The notes beneath the pieces are model-generated. The model worked only from the letters and a program-made list of their open reading frames with translations, was not told where the DNA came from and did not search any database. Shown in pieces: positions 61,159 through 64,000 of a stretch of 64,000 nucleotides of DNA. The position numbers and the translations under genes are program-made. Source of the stretch: RGIG5612 sp045599965 (GTDB lineage Bacteria; Bacillota; Clostridia; Lachnospirales; Lachnospiraceae); assembly GCA_045599965.1 (NCBI GenBank), contig JAZRXA010000042.1, positions 14,138 through 78,137 of the forward strand. The letters are read 5' to 3'. Each line of letters starts with the position of its first letter. Within the stretch, counting starts at the first letter, position 1.

Positions 61159-62274
61159 ATGGGAGAATATAAAGTATTAGCTATTAACCCAGGCAGCACA
61201 TCTACAAAGGTAGCTGTATTTAAGGGCGAAGAAAAACTTTTTTCAGAGAATGTTGGACATGCAGCGGAAGACCTTGCAAAGTTCAAAGAGGTTTCAGACC
61301 AATTAGAATATCGTTTTGAGCTTATCGATGGAATGCTTAAGGAAAACAATATTGATGTTAGCGATTTAGATGCTGTTGTTGGCCGTGGCGGCGGACTTAT
61401 GGCTTCAGAAGGTGGCGTATATGAAATTAACGACGTTTTATATGATCACGCTGTAAGAGGAGCTAACGGAGTACAGCACCCAGCTCAATTAGGACCTCAA
61501 ATCGCAAAAAGATTTGCTGATAAGGTTGGATGCAGAGCTTTCGTAGTTAACCCACCTGATACAGATGAATTTTGCGACGTAGCTAGAATGACTGGTATTA
61601 AAGGCGTTATTAGAAGCTCACATATCCATGCATTAAATCAAAAAGAAACTGCTATCGTTCATTCAAAGAAGAACGGTGTTAAATACGAAGATATGAACTA
61701 TATCGTTTGCCACATCGGTGGTGGAACATCTATCGCAGCTCACCAAAAGGGCAAAATGATTGATGGTAATGATATCGTAGCTGGTGACGGACCTATGACA
61801 CCTACTCGCTCGGGTAGCGTTCCTGTAGCTGAACTCGTTACATATATCTTTGATAACAACCTTGATAAGAAAACTGCTAAGGCTTTAGCTACTAAGACTG
61901 GTGGATTTGTAGATCTTTTAGGAACATCAGACGCTAGAGACGTTACAAAGATGGCAGCAGAAGGAAATGAATTTGCAGCACTCGTTTGGGATGCAATGAT
62001 TTACCAGATTATTAAGCAAGTTGGTGCTATGGCAGCAGCTATGCATGGTAAAGTAGACGCAATCCTTATGGGTGGCGGAATGGTTCATGATAAAGGCCTT
62101 GTAGAAAAGGTTACAGAGGCTGTTTCATTCATCGCTCCAGTATTCGCTTACCCAGGCGAATTCGAAATGGAAGCTATGGCTTCAGGCGCAACAAGAGTAC
62201 TTGATGGCGAAGAAGCAGTAAAGACTTATACTGGTGAATTAAACTACAATCCTAAGAAATTTAAGGGTGAGTGA
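61159..62274 (+). CDS. buk: Butyrate kinase
   Basis: The 371-aa kinase converts butyryl-phosphate and ADP to butyrate and ATP. The family motifs are canonical: INPGSTSTK (9-17), GRGGG (75-79), MIDGNDIVAGDGPMTPTRSGSVP, VCHIGGGTSIAAH and LMGGGMVHD. ATG 61159 follows GGAGG; TTG 61147 lies before it. No ptb gene is in the window. Between the two paralogues this copy is the better candidate for the real terminal butyrate-forming enzyme. Confidence 0.95.
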   Translation: MGEYKVLAINPGSTSTKVAVFKGEEKLFSENVGHAAEDLAKFKEVSDQLEYRFELIDGMLKENNIDVSDLDAVVGRGGGLMASEGGVYEINDVLYDHAVRGANGVQHPAQLGPQIAKRFADKVGCRAFVVNPPDTDEFCDVARMTGIKGVIRSSHIHALNQKETAIVHSKKNGVKYEDMNYIVCHIGGGTSIAAHQKGKMIDGNDIVAGDGPMTPTRSGSVPVAELVTYIFDNNLDKKTAKALATKTGGFVDLLGTSDARDVTKMAAEGNEFAALVWDAMIYQIIKQVGAMAAAMHGKVDAILMGGGMVHDKGLVEKVTEAVSFIAPVFAYPGEFEMEAMASGATRVLDGEEAVKTYTGELNYNPKKFKGE

Positions 62275-62309
62275 GAATAATTATAATGAATTTAAGAGAC
62301 AATTAATTA

Positions 62310-62339
62310 AAAGGGCTCGCAAAAGTGCGAGCCCTTTGT
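62310..62339. terminator. Bidirectional hairpin terminator between buk and the XRE gene
   Basis: AAAGGGCTCGC and GCGAGCCCTTT form an 11-bp perfect stem around AAAAGT. The T-tails are short on both sides. Confidence 0.75.
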
Positions 62340-62364
62340 AAATGTAAACTTTCGGTTTTTATTA

Positions 62365-62679
62365 TTAAGGTTTCTTTTCCAACCGTTCGGCAATGCTGAT
62401 TAGTAATTCTAAATCGGACTCTGCTATTTTTTCAGATAAACAACATAAATAGTTTACAAGATGAGGATTTGGTAGCTCATCATCAAAAAATTCTTTTAAG
62501 CTTACACCAAGGTAATCACAAATTGATATTAATTCTTTTAGAGAGGGCATGGTTTTTCCAGAGGATATACTTTGAATATATCCTTTGCTATGGCCTAAAT
62601 CTAGGCTCATTTTATATTCAGAAACACCTTTTTTTATCCGTAAGGATGAAATTCGGTCTCGTATAAAATTAATATCCAA
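62365..62679 (-). CDS. XRE-family helix-turn-helix transcriptional regulator
   Basis: The 104-aa protein has an N-terminal Cro/C1-type HTH (RDRISSLRIKKGVSEYKMSLDLGHSKGYIQSISSGKTMPSLKELISICDYLGVSLKEFF, about 7-65). A short C-terminal helical segment resembles small phage or housekeeping repressors. TTG at 62679 is the likely start, with AAGGAG 8 nt upstream. The target is unknown; the divergent secreted-protein gene is one candidate. Confidence 0.88.
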   Translation of the reverse strand: MDINFIRDRISSLRIKKGVSEYKMSLDLGHSKGYIQSISSGKTMPSLKELISICDYLGVSLKEFFDDELPNPHLVNYLCCLSEKIAESDLELLISIAERLEKKP

Positions 62680-62855
62680 ACACTCAACTCCTTTTTCGAT
62701 TATTTTAAGTCATTTTATAAAATGACAATACTACTAAAAATAGTAAAATATATTGATTTATACATCTAAAAAAGGTATAATCGCATAGAATTATTATTTT
62801 TATGTGTATAAGTGGCTTTAAAAATAAAAAGCATCACAAGAAAAGGGGAATAAAA

Positions 62856-64000
62856 ATGAAGCTTATAAAAAAGAGTATTACTTTCATTGTAACTTTAGCT
62901 TTGGTAATAACTGCTTTTGCAGGAATTACTTTTGGCGCAGCATCAAGCTCAAATATTAGTGCAAAAGTTAACGGAGGAACTTCGAATACTGAAGTTACGG
63001 TTGGCGATACGTTTACACTTTCTTTAAGTACTAGAGAGATGAACGTAATATCTTTTACAGGTGGAATTAAATATAATCCGGAAATAGTTAATATTAAAAG
63101 TTATTTATCAGATTTGGGCGATAAGGAGTTTTGTATTAATAAAAAAGGAGCGAGGGTTCCTGCAGCATTATCAGTGAAAGAAAATGAATCAGGCGAACCA
63201 TACTTAGGTTTTTATTTTACTGGGGATACACAGTGTACTTATGGAGAAACACCTGGTTTCGTAAACATAACTTTTAATACATTAAAAGCAGGAGATGCTG
63301 GCATAAGTATATACGAAGATTCAGATGGGGATGATGGATATCAATCTGATAACGTTCCTCTTGGTTTTACAATAACAGTCAAAGAAAAAGAAGTTTCTAA
63401 AATAGAAGTTACAACACCACCTACAAAGACAAATTATCATACAGGTGAAACATTTGATCCTACAGGAATGGTTGTAACAGCTACTTATGATGGTGGCGGA
63501 ACAAAAGATGTTACAGGTGAATGCACAATTGACACGACAACAGTTCTAAACCCAAGCAAAACAAGTATTAACATTTCCTATGGCGGAAAAACAACGACAC
63601 AAGCTATAAGCGTTGATAACCATGCTTATAAAGCAACCTGGCATTGGATAGGAAATGATGAGACTGGATATACAGCAGCTACAGCAGATATTATTTGTGA
63701 AGCAGCTTTATGTGGACAAGGCGAAAATGGATTACCTGCTACCGTAGTGCCAGAAACAACACCAGCAACGTGCGAAGCTGATGGAGCAACAACATACACA
63801 GCATCTGTTACTTATGACGGACAAACATTTACAGACACAAAAACTGTAATACTTACAAAATTAGGACATGATTATAGTGGTGCACCAACATGGAGTTGGG
63901 AAAATGATAATAGTAAAGCAACAGCAACATTTACTTGTCAAAGAGATAATTGCAATGCAACACAGATAAAAACAGATAATAGCCCAACAGAGGCTGTAAC
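62856..64000 (+). CDS. Secreted multidomain surface protein (cohesin-like and Big domains), 3' end outside window
   Basis: The frame is open from ATG 62856 to the window end, giving 381 complete residues. It has a signal peptide (KLIKKSITFIVTLALVITAFAGITFG). A cohesin-like beta domain covers about 35-185 (FTLSLSTREMNVISFTGGIKYNPEIVNIKSY...ITFNTLKAGDAGISIYED). A Big_3-type bacterial Ig domain covers about 187-255 (ISKIEVTTPPTKTNYHTGETFDPTGMVVTATYDGG). Repeated modules of the form HxYKATWHWIGND...ATADIIC and HDYSGAPTWSWENDNSKATATFTC follow. SD AAAAGGGG. It is probably wall-attached or a cellulosome-like scaffold; the anchoring end is not visible. Confidence 0.85.
   Translation, partial: MKLIKKSITFIVTLALVITAFAGITFGAASSSNISAKVNGGTSNTEVTVGDTFTLSLSTREMNVISFTGGIKYNPEIVNIKSYLSDLGDKEFCINKKGARVPAALSVKENESGEPYLGFYFTGDTQCTYGETPGFVNITFNTLKAGDAGISIYEDSDGDDGYQSDNVPLGFTITVKEKEVSKIEVTTPPTKTNYHTGETFDPTGMVVTATYDGGGTKDVTGECTIDTTTVLNPSKTSINISYGGKTTTQAISVDNHAYKATWHWIGNDETGYTAATADIICEAALCGQGENGLPATVVPETTPATCEADGATTYTASVTYDGQTFTDTKTVILTKLGHDYSGAPTWSWENDNSKATATFTCQRDNCNATQIKTDNSPTEAV

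Overview
The window is AT-rich DNA, densely coded on both strands, from a fermentative Gram-positive gut-type Clostridia, probably Lachnospiraceae-like. The evidence is DUF1385-prmC-prfA synteny, strong AGGAGG-type ribosome binding sites, sigma-A-like promoters, two butyrate kinases, DUF1292 and DUF1846 proteins, lipoprotein-type binding proteins and a cohesin/Big-type surface protein at the right end. No tRNA, rRNA, CRISPR array or classical IS element was seen.

Layout. 0-5.6 kb: translation housekeeping (prmC, prfA), then an MBOAT acyltransferase and a GAPDH with a lysine-rich tail on the minus strand. 5.9-7.6 kb: a UroD-like protein and a small membrane protein. 7.7-11.7 kb (minus): an N-acetylhexosamine-kinase-like enzyme, two sugar isomerase/epimerase TIM barrels and a Gfo/Idh/MocA dehydrogenase. 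11.9-22 kb (plus): an acetyltransferase, a DeoC-type aldolase, two more Gfo/Idh/MocA dehydrogenases, another TIM barrel, a ROK kinase and an embedded Gld-type ABC exporter. 22-29.3 kb: a ribose-type sugar ABC importer, an MFS carrier and NagA. 29.3-30 kb: a small ToxN/TenpN-like gene behind three consecutive RNA hairpins. 30-35 kb (minus): an AraC regulator fused to a GH39-like domain that lacks its catalytic residues, followed by a three-gene set that looks like a C-glycoside deglycosidase system (DUF6379-type beta subunit, TIM-barrel alpha subunit, DgpA-like dehydrogenase). 35-40.6 kb (plus): a CocE/NonD-type hydrolase and a second ribose-type ABC importer, divergent from the regulator. 40.7-43.7 kb: an iron-sulfur flavoprotein-like protein, butyrate kinase 1 and a PAP2 phosphatase. 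44-49.7 kb: a complete oligopeptide ABC importer. 49.8-51.2 kb: two arrays of a 63-bp hairpin repeat on either side of a PD-(D/E)XK-like gene. 51.3-62.7 kb: aminopeptidase, membrane proteins, a second nuclease-like gene, MobA, GT2-GtrA fusion, DUF1846, an SDF-family symporter with an extra N-terminal domain, a methyltransferase, DUF1292, butyrate kinase 2 and an XRE regulator. 62.9 kb to the end: start of a secreted multidomain protein.

How it works together (inference). About 30 kb in the middle looks like a glycoside-use island. ABC importers and an MFS carrier bring in glycosides, perhaps plant C-glycosides. NAD-dependent Gfo/Idh/MocA enzymes oxidise the sugar, and TIM-barrel enzymes (one paired with the small beta subunit) break or rearrange the oxidised glycoside. 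ROK, NahK-like, NagA and DeoC-type enzymes would pass the sugar to central metabolism. The AraC-pseudo-GH39 protein is a plausible ligand sensor for the deglycosidase operon. The most novel-looking items are this sensor plus deglycosidase locus, the hairpin-led toxin-like gene, the 63-bp repeat arrays around a nuclease-like gene, and a terminator-like hairpin whose 3' arm holds the ribosome binding site of butyrate kinase 1.
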